Assembly: GCA_914767715.1 (NCBI GenBank)
Contig: OU612066.1
Span: 21,800,283 to 21,864,282 of the forward strand
DNA: 64,000 nt
Reading direction: 5' to 3'
DNA from: Membranipora membranacea
Taxonomy: Eukaryota > Bryozoa > Gymnolaemata > Cheilostomatida > Membraniporidae
Shown: in pieces, positions 1 through 13,700 of the stretch
Layout of the letters: each line of letters opens with the position of its first letter
Position numbering within the stretch: position 1 is the stretch's first letter
Notes under the pieces: model-generated
What the model saw: only the letters and a program-made list of their open reading frames with translations
Told to the model about the DNA's origin: nothing
The model's database searches: none
Translations under genes and position numbers: made by a program

Positions 1-927
1 GTTAATCGGTGGATCTGCACGAGTGATTACTCGTGTTAAGTGGACATCGAACTTGTTGGTCTTTTGCCCGAGTGATCTGGACGATCCGCTATGCTGATTG
101 GTTGTTGATTGCTTGCTTCAATAATTACGCGGTTAAACACGTCATCTATCAAATCGTGACAGGCTATCAAAAATGGAGGAGTTGATAATATCTGTAGTTA
201 AATCACATCCTCCTATTTATGATAAAAAAGACCATAACTACAAAGATAGGAGTGGTGCTGTAGTGAAAATATGGAAGGTAATAGCTGTATCACTTGGAAA
301 TGGAAGCTGTCCTGACATGACATCCATAGTATAGCATAGGAAAATCAATTTTACAGAAGACTGAAATTTTATTTGGTGAAGATTCAAAGTGACAAAGACC
401 CGGATTCAATATGAAATCTATATCCGGTCATTTGATAACACGCCCATTAAATATCATTGGTCAATCGATTGAAGTGAGGGAGTTCATTGGTCAATCTAGG
501 CACCTGATTTATAACCCCACTATGACTCACTAGACCATCGAGTACTAACTCATAGGCCTGTGTAGCAGTGTGAGATCGGCCGAGCATGTCTAGACATGCC
601 ATCGGCCTGTGATTACATCGTTACGTGGAGCTACAGCTTAAATTTTTACGGCACCTCAATTACTAGTTACCCAAGTAATTTTCTGTAGTCCATTACCAAG
701 CTTCTAAACATTTATATCCTCAAAGCTTTAATCATTCCAAACTTGAGTAATGCTGATTGTATCAATTTGTGCTAAAGTTTGTCACTTGATATACAAGCAA
801 GCCTCATATCCTGAGTCAGCACCTGGACTTTATTGATAAGTGATGTACAATGGCAAGCTATAGATTTGGAGTTGCCTCCTACTTGAGTAACTCTAACGAG
901 TCCACTTCTTCTTTATTTAATAATCAG
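1..927. other. No gene recognised upstream of the acyl-CoA oxidase exons
   Basis: I see no convincing coding exon here. If the acyl-CoA oxidase at 928-2653 is a real gene, its N-terminal exons should lie here or to the left of the window. I could not find a splice-compatible frame encoding the expected N-terminal domain. Confidence 0.5.
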
Positions 928-2653
928 GTAATAATGCCGTGGAGATGGAGACTTCAGCTATATATGATAAGAAGACATCAGAGTGGATAATAAACAGTTC
1001 TACCACTGTGTCTCAAAAATACTGGATCACTAACGGAGCTGTACATGCTAAACATTGTGTGGTATTCGCCAGGTGTGTACCTCAACTTCTGAATAATATA
1101 CTGGTCTATATATCAGAAACGTGTTAAATCTCCGGTTACAAGTGACATCAGTTTAATAGACCACAGGGTGGGTATCAATGTGTTTTGTGAACTGAACACC
1201 TCAGTGATAGTTTGTATATAAATTATCAGTGATTGTATTTATAGTATAATTTTATTTGATCACGGATATCCACAAATATTTTACCTTAAGGTTGACCATG
1301 TCTTTTTTGGATCTCCGTAATACTACGTTGGAAGCTGATTTAATTCTGATGTTATCCAGGGGGGGAGCCTCATCAAATACCTTGCCAAACTTTAATGATC
1401 AGAATTGATTAAGTACATCACTCTGTTATCTGATTTGTTATATTACAGTGTATTTTCTCTCCAAGTCTGTTTCATTATTGTCATCACGGTTATATTTCGG
1501 TATATTTTATAACTTCCCTCCCACCATTCTGTATGATTATTGTTTGATATTATGATAGATTGATGGTAAATGGTAAAGACAATGGTATACATTGTGTGGC
1601 AGTCCGAATCAGAGATGAACAACTTAAAACTATGCCGGGTAGGTCACTCCCCCCCCTCTCCTCTAACTTTTGCTCCAATTATAGGATCACTATTCATGTT
1701 GATAATGGATATATTCTATCTAGATGAAGTTTGGAAACATTTAAAGGTTTGTTTACTTAAATTATCCCGAGCCATATGGTAAAAGTATATGGGTTCTGAG
1801 ATGAGGTGGATGTATAGTAAATATAGGAGACAAAATCTTTAAGGGACCACTTTGCATTCATGTATAGTTCCTCTTTAGGACAAGGATACATTTTTTTTGT
1901 ATTGAATTCATTTATTTATATATGATTCATATTTTAAGGTGCGAGAGTGGAGGATATGGGTTATAAGATGCAGCTTAATGGAGTAGATAACGCTAAACTA
2001 ATATTTGACAATGTCAGAGTACCAAGAGAGAATCTGCTCAATAAGTTCTCCGATGTAGATGAGAATGGTGTATTCTCATCTCCTATAGCTGGAGGTCGCG
2101 CCAGGTAAGAGCAGATACTACTATTAACTCACAGGTCGACTGTAACCAGAAAATAGTGTTATATTATATCCCAATATGTTATATAAATATATACTTTATT
2201 ATTGCCGGTCATTAAACAGTTGCCGATGTTATAATTTATTGACGATCCTCACACTATAAATTGTGCTGACACTTAATTCTCAGAGTAGTTTATTTTGAGA
2301 TAGAGAGCGAGACAGCGTTACTCTGATATCCCTGTATTATTGATATATTATTGATATTATGTTATATATATTATATAATATTACATGTATTATATATTAT
2401 ATTATTGATTATTGTATTATTATTGTATTATTGATATATTAAACCCTCTGCTGACAGCTGAGCTAATCTGTATAATGATGACTTACTTAGTTTTCTCCCC
2501 CTTGTAGGTTCCTGACAGTAGCTGATCAGCTCTTGTCAGGATGTATATGTATAGCTTCTATGTCTCAAGGTGTGGCTAAGGCAGCATTAGCTATAGCTAT
2601 GAGATACGCTGCTACAAGATTTACTGTTGGACCTACAGGAAAATCAGACTACT
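928..2653 (+). CDS. Acyl-CoA oxidase, middle exons (partial)
   Basis: Four exons, 928-1072, 1559-1638, 1939-2104 and 2508-2653, all have AG/GT borders and join in phase (2-nt, 1-nt and 2-nt overhangs match). The product reads [12 protein letters not shown], then [18 protein letters not shown], then a block with [15 protein letters not shown], then [18 protein letters not shown] and [12 protein letters not shown]. These match the middle beta-domain and the start of the helical domain of peroxisomal acyl-CoA oxidases, FAD enzymes that oxidise acyl-CoA to trans-2-enoyl-CoA with release of H2O2. The N-terminal helical part and the C-terminal oxidase domain are not visible, so this is either a partial view of a gene with long introns or a fragment left by rearrangement next to the duplicated region that starts at 3177. 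No stop or frameshift breaks the four exons. Family assignment is strong; completeness is unknown. Confidence 0.85.
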
Positions 2654-3176
2654 GTAAGTGTCCACATATAGGTCAAAGAAACTTGAGTTTTTTCTCGTGA
2701 GTCCTAAATTCCGATTCAACACAATATACCTAAAGCTTCTCATAAGTAAATGAACAGTAGAGCAGTCAAACACCGCTAGAGACCCTGGTTTTGCAGTACA
2801 GCTGTTATTTATAATTCAGTGAATATTAACTCTAGTTAGAAGTTGTCCTCCGATATTTTCAGAGATAATATTTACCCGTGTGTTACCAATGCATGCTGAC
2901 TATTCTGCTCATGTAGAATAGTAATACAGATGTTTTATTATAAGAACTCAATTCTTCTCTCAGAAAATCTTGACTGCTCACTAGCTTGAGTTTGATCTGT
3001 AAACAACTAGCAAACCCAAGATGTCAGCCTTAGTAACGTATCAGGTTGCCCTGTTTCTATAATTATCCGCAAATATTCTGCCAATATTGATAAGTTAGTC
3101 ATGAGTTGTGCACTAATCAACCATAGTGATGGTGGTAGTCATTAACTAGTACCTATATTAAGACGCAGGCAAGGTG
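2654..3176. other. Non-coding stretch between the oxidase exons and the duplication
   Basis: No exon or repeat recognised. If the oxidase gene continued, its next exon should carry the residues after VGPTGKSD; I could not find such a frame here. Confidence 0.4.
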
Positions 3177-6100
3177 TATTATCACTAATCTAACCTGAGT
3201 AATCCCACCCTGCAATGCAACTTACCAAGTTCGAGTAAAAATCATCGTTCCTGGTGTTACACTGCTGTGCGGGATTCCAAATTACGTGGTCTTCAACACC
3301 TGTCTGGACTTGCAAACTACAGCAACCAACAAAAAGTGACTCCATCTTTCACTCGAGATTTCAGCGGTATGGTTGCTCAGTCTAAGAGGATGAAGTTATG
3401 AAGCCACATGAGAAGCTATCGATTGTATCGTGTTCTCTCTCACAGACAGTAACCCCCCCCCCTCCACCTTCCAATGAGTATGTATAGGAATCTTAGAATA
3501 ACTGGATACTCTATAGATCAGACCCAGTATTATATTTGTGTTTTTCTGTTTAATTAATTGATCAGGTAGCGATTAAAGCAAGCCGCGGAAATGGGAGTAG
3601 GTTTGACACCAGCAGTATTAAGAGCAGAGGTAGTCTGATCATATAAGACTAAGGGATAAATAACTATTCTAACGGGGATTAAAGCAAAATGACTGTATGT
3701 TAGAGATTTTAAACTGCAACATAGATAACCACTCTTACAGTTTTGTTTCGCTTATTTGACAGGCTATTAAGTTCAGGCCGTTTAACTTATTACACAGCAG
3801 TCTGCAGTCAAAACTTGAACAAGGAAGTTAGTAACGAGCAGTGGAGATCTAGATAGAACTACACTCAGAGTTTACAGGACACAACTGTTGAGAAACAACA
3901 GGTCAGTAGTATGCTATGCAATACCATTCATCATTTAGTACCAGATGTTAAAATTTTATATACATGTATCCTAATGTTGTTTTACACAGGTCAAGCTCAC
4001 AGTGGTCTTTCTACCAATAAAATCTGGTGTTATAACAATAGCTTGCTGCAAGTGTGAATCGAAACAGTCTTCTCATTTTATTCTCTTGTTCGCTGCCCCA
4101 TCCTAGATCAAATTTGATCTAGTTTGTTAGCGGTTGAGTTTTCCCCCTCTATTGACATGACTCTGTTGCTGGCAAAGTGGACTAAACTTGATTTAGAGTC
4201 TAGACCCAGTGATAAAGTTTCGACTGTAGTAAACAAAAGCCATTTCGATTCTAAGGAGGTTATGGATGGTGATGTGCGCCTCCCACAAATCTTTTACACC
4301 CTTTGGCAAGCAAACATACCTTTGGGAGGCAAGACAGGCTCGACTTGATATTTTAGCTCTAGGTATTGTTAAAGCAATATTTTTATGTTGATCGTTGGCT
4401 CATGTTTTAGGGCTCCACCAGGTAGCACAACATCACACAAGAGAAATGGCCGTCTCCGTAGCAGAAGATACAACCCACCTGGTAACATGTGGTAACTGCC
4501 TTGAAGAGGAGGGGTTTATCCATAACCCGATGTTTTTACCCTGTACTCATGTCTGCTGTGAGACTTGTCTGAGGAGGCAACTCAAGAAGACTGATGTAAT
4601 CGAATGCAGAGTTTGTCAGTAAGTAACATTGTCATTGTCATTGAGCATCTTATATAACAGATTCCTCCAAAAACAACGGTCCAATAACGCTCTGATTTAG
4701 ATTCATTTCAACAACAATATTTCGATTGTTGTCTATTTTCAAACAAATTCAGCTAAGGAAGCTTGATAATTAACCCTATGGGTCTGTAGCTAACAGTAAA
4801 ACATTCTTTCACCTAGTTTCGCTCTGTCCAAGATGGTTGGCCTTGTAGTGTTTGTGGGATTAATGTTGGGATAGTTGAGGTGGGTGGTCTGGAGGGATAA
4901 TGTTGGTGTATTGAGTGGCTTGATGGTCTAAGTGTGATCGGTGGCAGGATTGCGTTGGGCAGATGGGTAAGAGATGGTAATTCTTATAATATCCTCAATT
5001 TGCAATATTAATCAACTAATCAATATGATTTATGCACAAGTTGTTATGATTTGTAGAAACAAGTTCAAAGTGGTGATAGACAACCTTCCCTCAGCATTAG
5101 AGAATGTCCATCCAGCTACATTCTGTGAGCCTTGTGAGAAAAGTGGAAAACTCAAGATGACAGCCAACACTTACTGTCTGACCTGTGAACATAAGTTCTG
5201 TGCTGCTCATCAGAAGGTAAATACTAATCGAGAACCTGTGGCTGTGTGTCTGTTAGGCAAGTCTGAGAACTAATCTTGTAATTTGAACGGCATTATAAGC
5301 GAGAGCTATGCTGTGTTTTATATAATATACAGTGTAAGCTGTATAATTCGAATCCTGTTAATATGAAATTCCTGTTAATTCAGACACCTGAGGTTGGTCC
5401 CAGCTCAGCCAATGGTTTGTACACCCTGTTAATTCTAAGTTGTAATTGTCATTCGAAGTTGTGCTCTCTGACCAAAGTAGAAAGTAACTCCATTTTCAGA
5501 GATTCGCTTTTGTCAAATCAGACAAAGGAAGTGATCATGGTTTTGGATTTAGCAATCGTTAACAAAGCTGTCGACGCTGCTTATCCAATTCAGCGGTCAC
5601 TACTGTTCACTCAGTCATCAGTGTTTTATTTCTATTATAACTTGCATAGCGCAACACTGCAAAAAAAAATTTCTTCATGTCGAGAAGAAAGTCTGTTTTA
5701 CAAATAGGCAACACATTCGTTGAACATTTCCGCGAGCTGGCATTTTAGAAATTAGAACAATTCATAATTAGAAACAACTTTTCGGGTCCGCTGGAGTCTG
5801 AATGAAGTGACTTATACTGTGATAAATAAATAACTCTGGTGATAGCTAAGTGTAAAGGGAGGAAGAAACCTTCACTATACGTAATAAATATTTGAATACT
5901 TGTGTCATTACAGCTTCATGTTGAGCTTAACTGGCATCATGAGACTTAGAATATAGAGGAGTACATGAGATCGTCCTCCACAGTAGAGCGGCAGAAGTTC
6001 TGTCAGACCCACAAAGATCAAGTTATCTCCCTTGGCTGTTCAAAGTGCTTGAAGGTTTACTGTGTCGAATGTGTGTCTTCTGTTGGCCTTTGCCAAAATG

Positions 6101-6281
6101 GTGAGTGACATTTCAAACATGATACCTGTGATATGTTAACCGTATCCCAAAAGAGCATTTGAGACATTGCACCCTTCTGGGTTAGTTGTCTCCTCATTGA
6201 AACTGAGGAGGTAACTCCTTGTGCACTTATCAATCTTTGTCAGGGGTGTATTTTTATTTTGTTTGGGTTTATTGCGAATTC
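3177..6281 (+). repeat. Segmental duplication, copy 1 (partner 50074-53325)
   Basis: This roughly 3.1-kb block is nearly identical to 50074-53325 in the same orientation. It includes an exon-like upstream cassette, the RING exon and two B-box exons of a TRIM-like pseudogene. The other copy has about 153 extra bases (about 50453-50605). Homology starts at TATTATCACT on both sides and stops abruptly at GAATTC, immediately before a short AGTTGTCC hairpin in this copy. Confidence 0.9.
3763..3900 (+). other. Exon-like cassette upstream of TRIM copy 1
   Basis: The segment lies between a polypyrimidine/AG acceptor (ATTTGACAG) and a GTCAGT donor. It is the single-copy version of the cassette repeated five times at 21405-24423 and present once at 50817-50957. 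All reading frames are broken in at least some copies, so a 5' untranslated exon is more likely than coding. The RING exon of the same gene also has an acceptor-like AG shortly before its ATG, which fits an intron in the 5' UTR. Confidence 0.45.
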
Positions 6282-7173
6282 TAAGTTGTCCCCTCATTGT
6301 TATTTAGGAGGTAACTTCCATACAATGTCGCACAAATTAATATACAGATCATGGTCTCTTGATTTCACCAAATGGGAAACTTGCATATTAGTATTCAAAT
6401 TTCAGAGTTATTTATTGAGAAAGTAATATCTGCTATAAGCATATATATTTCTTCCCTTTCTAATCTGACAGGTTGACTTGCTGCGAACAAAGAAGGAATT
6501 GGAAGCTAAAGTTAGAAATATGGCTGATGATGGATTTCATGGTCTGGTGGTAGAAAACCAACAAATGATCAAAACCATTGGTAAATAAATAATTTTATAA
6601 CAGTTTACCCATCAAGTGACCTATATCGTTCATACAACGATATCACTGTGTGTTAATATACTATCCTAACAGAGAATAGGATAAATTCTGGTAAAAGGAA
6701 GGCTCATGACACAAATATTTACTTGGATAAGTGATGATAGTCTTATATTGCTAGATTTGTTTAAACTCTCTCGGATACACACAATTGGTGAAAGATATAA
6801 TATAACTTTGTTTCAGATTCTGAGACCACAGAGATTAGCGCTGCTCTGGTACCAACAGACCACTTTGTGGTCGGTGATGATCTCATGAGAAGTAGAAAAC
6901 CTCCAACATCAATACGGCTGGTGAAGCGGCTGACATTAAATAACCGTTGTTACACATGTAGTTATAAAGGTGTGACTTATGTAGGTCTCCTCAGCGGCTC
7001 AATCAACAGAATAGATGAAGCTGGTAACAATACAGCAGACTTTATCAACCTACCCAAATGAGCTCATCGACTCTACATTCTCATATACAGACAGCCTTAC
7101 AAGATTTATGTCTACGATTTAAATGGTCAACAGATCACATCCTGGGATCACACTGACCGCAATGGTGCCTGTT
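4446..7173 (+). pseudogene. TRIM-like pseudogene, copy 1
   Basis: Remaining exons: RING 4446-4618, B-box 5057-5216, second B-box 5914-6100, coiled-coil part 6472-6580, and the start of the propeller-like exon from 6817. Each aligns in phase with the intact gene at 24931-29169. The second B-box exon has TAG at 5947-5949 where the intact gene has Gln123. The exons matching 26538-26734 and 26995-27165 are absent. The propeller exon has a deletion that creates TGA at 7059-7061, and homology ends near 7173. The RING is undamaged, so a short RING/B-box peptide could still be made, but the full E3-type protein cannot. Confidence 0.85.
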
Positions 7174-7595
7174 GACAGATGATTTTTTCATAAGACTGGC
7201 TACTGCCCATACAGAGCTCCACGTTCTCTGTAGTGGCTGAAAGGTGGTGTATACTCTCTAATCTAACGCTTTATGAGATGGTCTAATGCAAGGGATAAAT
7301 AAAAACCTTCATAATAAAATGGAAATGCTTTGTGCAGTAATGAGTTGCCCCCTCATTGATAATTTTGTGACAACTATACAGGAAATGTATGATCGGCCAT
7401 TTTGGATAATGCAGACAACAGCCACTTGAGTTCACCTCCTTAAGTAGTAGTAGTAGTTTTTATTTAGCGTAGGCCTAATGATTATTGAAATAATACTATT
7501 ATACTTACTCAATTACTATAGTTAGACTTCAGTGTACATGATTGCATACCCTCACTGCAGGGAACCCTTGGGATTGGCTGACCCTACCACTCCAA

Positions 7596-7668
7596 GACCC
7601 ATGGATACGGGTAGGTACGAAAAACCGAACCACGAACTCACGAACTACGAACCCTCTAAAAACCGAAC
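7596..7668 (+). repeat. Dispersed GGTACGAAAAACCGAACC repeat, forward copy
   Basis: This copy carries several ACGAACT/ACCGAAC-type words. Its reverse complement occurs at about 9800-9866, giving an inverted pair about 2.1 kb apart. It is probably a short mobile element; no coding capacity. Confidence 0.5.
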
Positions 7669-9799
7669 TCAGGATTATCCTCTCCTGCTTAAATCAATTT
7701 GCTCAAAGTTTAAATTGTCAGTAGCCAATGAAATGTCATGTTTTTGATAAGTGACCAATAATATAACAGACATCAAACTTTGACTTTTAATAGCGCTCAT
7801 TGCATCCTAACTAGGTGCACTAGCTCAAGGTCACTTGATGAAAAATTATGGAGAGCAAGATGGCACAGTTTGGTACACACCAAGTAGATGTCATTGTCAA
7901 ATTAGTCATCATGAATCCAAATGAACTTTTTGCATTGGAGAGAGGAATGGTTTGACTATATATATATTCCTGCAAGTTTGAAAATGATGGAAGTATGTGG
8001 AGCTACTACAGAAGGCTATAAGTAATGGAGGACACACCACACTTATATATTAGAAGAAATGGTCACAGTTTAGTAAATTGGAGCCCCTTTGACTCGTCAC
8101 AGGAGGAGCAGAAGGCTGCCTCCTGAATCATCACCTCTCAACAGAGTTAACAAGTATGTACTATGGGTGTTGGCCTATCTTGAAATATTGTTTTGAAAGT
8201 TCATGGCTGTTCTTTGGTTTCAAACAAAGCATGAGGGGGAAAGTAGGACCTCTAATATATATACATTAAAATTCTTCTATAAAAAATTTGAGCTTATTTA
8301 CTATATATATATAACTATAACTGTTAACTGTTAGGTCTTACATACAGCATTTTGTGCTACTCTAAGAGATATCAGATCAGTGTCGCCTCTCTGAAATTTA
8401 CATTAGCTTGATCAGGCTTCATCATCTATGAAATGATCCTACTAGTATGAAAGTGGTTAGGCAAACACTATATATTAACTGCATATTCTGTAATAACTAA
8501 CATAAGAAATCTTGTGTTTGTAGATATCCATGCGGGCCCTTACTCATTACAACCTCAGCTATTGATTTCTCTGACTCGTACCACAGAATACAAAATTATT
8601 TTGGTCCGATGGTCAGACTAACATGCTGTACTATAGCTGTGTAACGAAGTCAGGCTCAAGCTGTGGTGGCCCGGACTAAACTGATAATGATAATATCCTA
8701 GTCTTCTGAAACGGCCTCGTGTAAAACAACTACATAGTAATTAAGCTGCAAGTTGGGTCAGGTATGTACCAAAATTAATTGGTGTATTATTCATTTTATC
8801 CCATAGCCAAAAAAAAGCAAATAATATTAACCGGCAATGAAGAAACGGGGAGCTTGCCTCATGCTGCCCTAAAGCAATGAGTAGAGCGCAGTGAGCAAAA
8901 AGTGAGTTTTAGATTTTAACTGATAATATCATGACATATGATATCAAACACTTCTCTTTGAATTTGAATGTGATATTTTCTGTTTTTTTAGTTACGCAGT
9001 ACCAGAAGTCACAGCACAATCCTAGTGATAGCTGTTATGCAACAGTGATGGCTTGATAGTTAGCTTACTGTCATTAACAACGTATATTGCCACTACCATT
9101 GGATAGGAACTGCTTTATGTCCCCGATGGTCTACCATCACACGTGTATTCACAGACATGAATGCTCACACTTCAGTATTAATCCACCTGAGCCATTACTA
9201 TTCTCTCAGGCCTTTTTTTCTGCCTCTCATTTTGCCGCTTTTTCAGGCACCATAATATACAAATAAGTTCATTGAATACACGTGTAAACACCATCAACAG
9301 TCTCTTCTCTGAACCATTACCTTTATTTGAATGCGCATATAATATGTTATCTGTTTGGATCACCTTATCACTCAAACAGTGCAATGATCACATAAACAGA
9401 GTAATTGCAAGCATCATTTAGTTAGTAAAAGCATCACTGCGTGCATTTGTGCATAATCACTCAATTATCCAGGATCAGTCGCACCACCATGGTAATAATC
9501 ACTAAGTTTGAACTTGGTGGCTCCCAGCTCTCCGGAACCTCTGTCTCAATCTGGAAATCGTTCAGGCCATGATCTAGCCTGGTGTCTCTTCTAGAACAAA
9601 ATCCCCTTCTTTGTTCAGTCGGGGACAAACTCCCTGCTCCCCTCCCACTCTCCCTGCTCATATGTCCCAAACTCTCTGCTGGGATTGGAGTTGTCCTCTA
9701 CCATTTGCCAAAGTGCAAGAGAGGATAACTGTTCATCAAAGTTTTGACTTTTTGTTACAAAGAACATCATTGGCCGAAATTATGTTATCAGACACATTG

Positions 9800-9866
9800 A
9801 GGGTTCGGTTTTTTAAAGGTTCGTTGCTTGTGAGTTCGTGGTTCGGTTTTTCGTACCTACCGCATG
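9800..9866 (-). repeat. Dispersed GGTACGAAAAACCGAACC repeat, inverted copy
   Basis: Reverse-complement relative of 7596-7668. The two share the GTAGGTACGAAAAACCG and CCACGAACTCAC words, with small indels between. Confidence 0.5.
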
Positions 9867-10090
9867 GATACATACCATCAGGGAGGGTGGGAGAGGTGGA
9901 GCTTGCATTCATCAATATTTGCTCTCAATCATGGGGACCGAACTGAAATATTAAGATTTTTTTCAGTCTGACATGACATTTTGTGAATGGTTATCTCACA
10001 CATATGAGCATTCTCTCAGTTATGATGTTATTGCCCCAGCCTAAATACATGTCGATCAATCAGTCCATATTTACATAATATCACCTGACA

Positions 10091-10350
10091 TCAAGCACAA
10101 GAGCTGATTACAGCACTGGTAAACATTGAGCACAGACAGCAGGTCACTGACAGTTGATTTGATGAGTTGCAGCCTTGTGTGTGTGTGGTTTGTGTTTGTT
10201 GTGGTGAAGATGTGAAGCTGTGCATGAACCAAGAATATTCTGACCAATGAGAGAGAAGTGACTCATCTGAGCAACGCATTTGGCGGGTGCAGAAGCTGCG
10301 CAGCTGCGATAACTTGGACCATGCACAGCTTCACATCTTCACCACAACAG
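10091..10350. repeat. Inverted-repeat element with a copy at 54415-54640
   Basis: The arm at 10198-10232 (TGTGGTGAAGATGTGAAGC) pairs with its reverse complement at 10314-10350. The middle (GACCAATGAGAGAGAAGTG) and the flank (AGTTGATTTGATGAGTTGC) recur, partly inverted, at 54415-54640, where the GACCAATGAGAG segment itself forms a palindrome. The arrangement suggests a fold-back element that inserted twice and then rearranged internally. Confidence 0.55.
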
Positions 10351-10723
10351 GTGCCAAGGTATTGAGATTTGACAAATTGATGCACAATGTTGATCATTTC
10401 ATTGCAATCACGTACTAAGTTACCATCATTACCGGTCAAGTCCCTGAAAACAAACCATATAATCCGCGTATAAATGGCGTTTGGCCAAGGAGAGGATAAC
10501 TCTTGTCTGCATTTATCAGCAAATCATACAACACAACAAAGAGCTTACTCATTGAATGAACAAAACTCAAAAAGCCTAAAACCAGTAATTTTTGTTCTGG
10601 TGCAATGTATTCATCTGTATTTGAATAACTCAATGTGAGTTCAGATATTCATTCTAATGTTATCTGTGGTTGAACCTTTCTTTTAGCAATAAGAAAGGCT
10701 AGGTGTTTAGTATAAGTCATTAG

Positions 10724-13700
10724 TCATACTCTACCCACTTCTGGTGATGGTGGATTCAAATCTTACAAAGATATGAAGCGATATTGGAAGAATACATACG
10801 GATACAGATTACCTGACTCTGATACGAACTTGCTCTACTATCAAATCAACTTCAAACTCATCGGAACCAGATTTTTCACGTATCCTTATGATGACCACTA
10901 ATTTAACTGGAATTCACATTGACAGTGTTTTCAGTGGGTTTCAACGGGGCAAGTGGAAGCGGTTGATTTGAAAGCTTTTGGTGAGCAGATTTCAATATAG
11001 TTCTAGATTTTGGCTCGTTAATGTGCTTTTGTCTCCCTGACCATCAAGTTGGATCCAGTTTGCCTGCATTCCAGTTGCTCCCCTTCCCGTCGTCACGCCA
11101 GCATGACTAGTGGAGGCTACTGCAGGCAAATGGAACTAAGTTCCTCTAAACTGGCCTCTATAAACAGCTGATAGCAGATATACCTTTCCTTGTTTGTTGA
11201 ATGTACCAAACGAATATGTTGAATGTCTGCTACGGTAGGATACTGATAGAACAGGAGTTCCTTCCTTCCAAATATGATTCAATACATTGCTATACTTTAT
11301 TATATATTACGTTTTTTTCCTTTGCTTTGTTGAGACAGATATCCCTCAGTTTGTGTGAGACAGTCAGGCTATATCTGTCAGATAAAGGACAGACAGGCCC
11401 TGTGTGATACCTTCATCTCTGATATACGTACTCTGATGAAGTCTGTATGTGGTGTGAAGATATCTTTATCCCGTAATGCTCACAACGCTACTCCACAGCT
11501 GTATACCATACCGACAAACCATTCAGTGAGTTGCTATTGTTGAGCTGAATTATGTTGGAAGAATTTATTTGTGTACCATTTTTACCCGACCTAGTCAATC
11601 TTATAAAATACACTCCATCGTGTAATGTAAGCTTAAAATGATATTTTTTTTATTGTGGTTAAGAACACAAAATTCCACTGTTTCATTGATCCCCTTCACT
11701 GCTTGCCAGAATTCAATGCACTCCCTCTCCATTCATTGGTCTTTTGCATATGTGGTTTGGGCTGATGTTTTATCTCTTCCCTAAATTTGGTGAGAAGTTG
11801 AAAATACAAAAAAAACTCCATGGTAATCTGATCTTGTGTTTTGTTATGTCAAATTGACACTGTCTTAAAAACCTTGAGATTGAAAGCACAAAATCCCAAT
11901 AGAGCCCTCGTAGCAGTCACATAACTCTATCCTCTTCTGTTCTAGTTACCCAGTAGACCTAACACTGTTCCAGTTGTCTGTAAGACCAGCAGTTCATCAT
12001 ACGCAATACTCTAGCAGGATAAAAAATCAGCCGAGACTCACAAAGAACAGACAACTTCTACTACAAGTGACTCCCTCAATCTGACTAAGGAAACCGTTGT
12101 TACTTTACCAAATGATGAAATCAAAGGTGACTTGCTAAATTCACCATTTTTTAGAAGTGCCTTGTTTTTTCTACATGCCTGCTGCTACCTCCATTTATCT
12201 GGGAATTTATACTTGTACGGCTTTTTTACTGATACGAAGTTGATGCTGATAGTATTCTCATTGTAGTTTATGTAATTTCAAGGATCAAAATTAAGTAAGT
12301 AAGACGTTCACCAATGACCTCTCTGTGACCTCTGCTGTCAGCACTGCTTCTACTAATCATCAACTAGGAGGTATAAATCTCAGATTTGCAGATAAACTCT
12401 CAACTAAGAATCCTGTCACTCCGCTGTATATGAAAAATAACAGTAAGTAGAAGTTTGGTAGTGCGTTTCCACTTAATTACACATACGCCTTACAGTGGAG
12501 AAACTCATTGAACCCTATTGTACATTTCTCCCTACAGTCGGTAGATCTAGGGCTACATGTTACACACTGGTTGCTGATACCGATTTGATTTAGGTTTGAA
12601 ACTTCTGACTCCTTTCACCGAATATTGTGTTGAGAGACAAAACGTTATTGTAGATCAAGATTGATCCAGTTTGCCTGTTCCCACGGCTCTATAATCCAAA
12701 AGCTGCAGGTAAATTTGATCATACCTAATCTGAATGGATTGTTTCTTGAATGATATTTCAGACCGGAGTGCTCCTACTGGTATCTCGGCTGTGAATCATT
12801 GTGTTGGTGTAAAGAGTACGACAGGCTTGCTGCCTGTCAGTATACTTAAACCTACGAAAGCTGTCGGTGTCAAAAGAGATATTTCCTGTATCCAAATACC
12901 AACACAGGTTAGTCTGAAGCCTACATACATGTCCAATATTTATCAGGCCTATAGTTGTATTATAGACAATGGAAATAATGTTCCCAGTAGAGCTTTCACA
13001 GAAGGAGAAAAAAAAGATCTCAGGAAGTCAAACTACTCTATTTAAACAGATTCGAGGTGTAATAAAACAATGTTAATGTTCTATTAATGTTATGCCATAT
13101 TATGTTAACCAAAAGCATAAATATGCCGCTGAAGAAAATGGAGGAATGTAGGTCAAGCGTTGCCCCCGCTCGAGTCTCCCATTCGCTGGCAGCTCACCAG
13201 TAACATGGAAACAATTGTAATGCGGAAAAATTGGATCAAACTTCATATAGGAGGATCGTATGATTAATTGATTAACTGTAACTTAATATTTGATTGGATT
13301 TCAGGGCAGTAAAAAAATGAAGACCACAGAAGACAGCTCTGGGGATTCACACGCAGTCATTATGTCTCTGATAAATACAGAAACTGTAAGTGTTCTTTGG
13401 AGAGGTTTAGCAACTAAGAATCTGTTCACATGAAGTTTTAACTTGAAAATTAGAACACTTTCATCTCGATGACTTTGAACAATTTGACCACCGTATACCA
13501 ATTTTGAATATTGAACCTTTATCATTTTAATCTTCATTATCTGTTTTAATTTAATCAAGTTATCTTCCCTTGTTGTCTGGCCTGTAGTGTGAGTACAATA
13601 AATGACAAAATCATTAGAGATTTATATTATCAGAATCCTACTAAGACAATAATGGCAGTATGCATGATAGTTTCCTCTCTGATAATTCAAGTTCAGCAAC

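Larger units (their letters stand above)
7174..10723. other. Intergenic region with dispersed repeats, no gene seen
   Basis: The part at 7200-7430 matches 30250-30440, the DNA following the intact TRIM gene in module 2, and marks the end of the duplicated TRIM unit. The rest has no supported exon. It contains an inverted pair (7596-7668 with 9800-9866), a block at 9340-9480 with an inverted relative near 56640-56740, and a long inverted repeat at 10198-10350. Confidence 0.55.

Noticed and set aside
3567-3629. Short open segment (LKQAAEMGVGLTPAVL) as an extra oxidase or TRIM exon
   Set aside because: Its copy at 50637-50690 differs mainly at amino-acid-changing positions, it fits no known part of either gene, and the acceptor is weak.
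9461-9946. Opposed ORFs of 69 and 111 codons
   Set aside because: They overlap a dispersed repeat and have no splice context or conserved counterpart.
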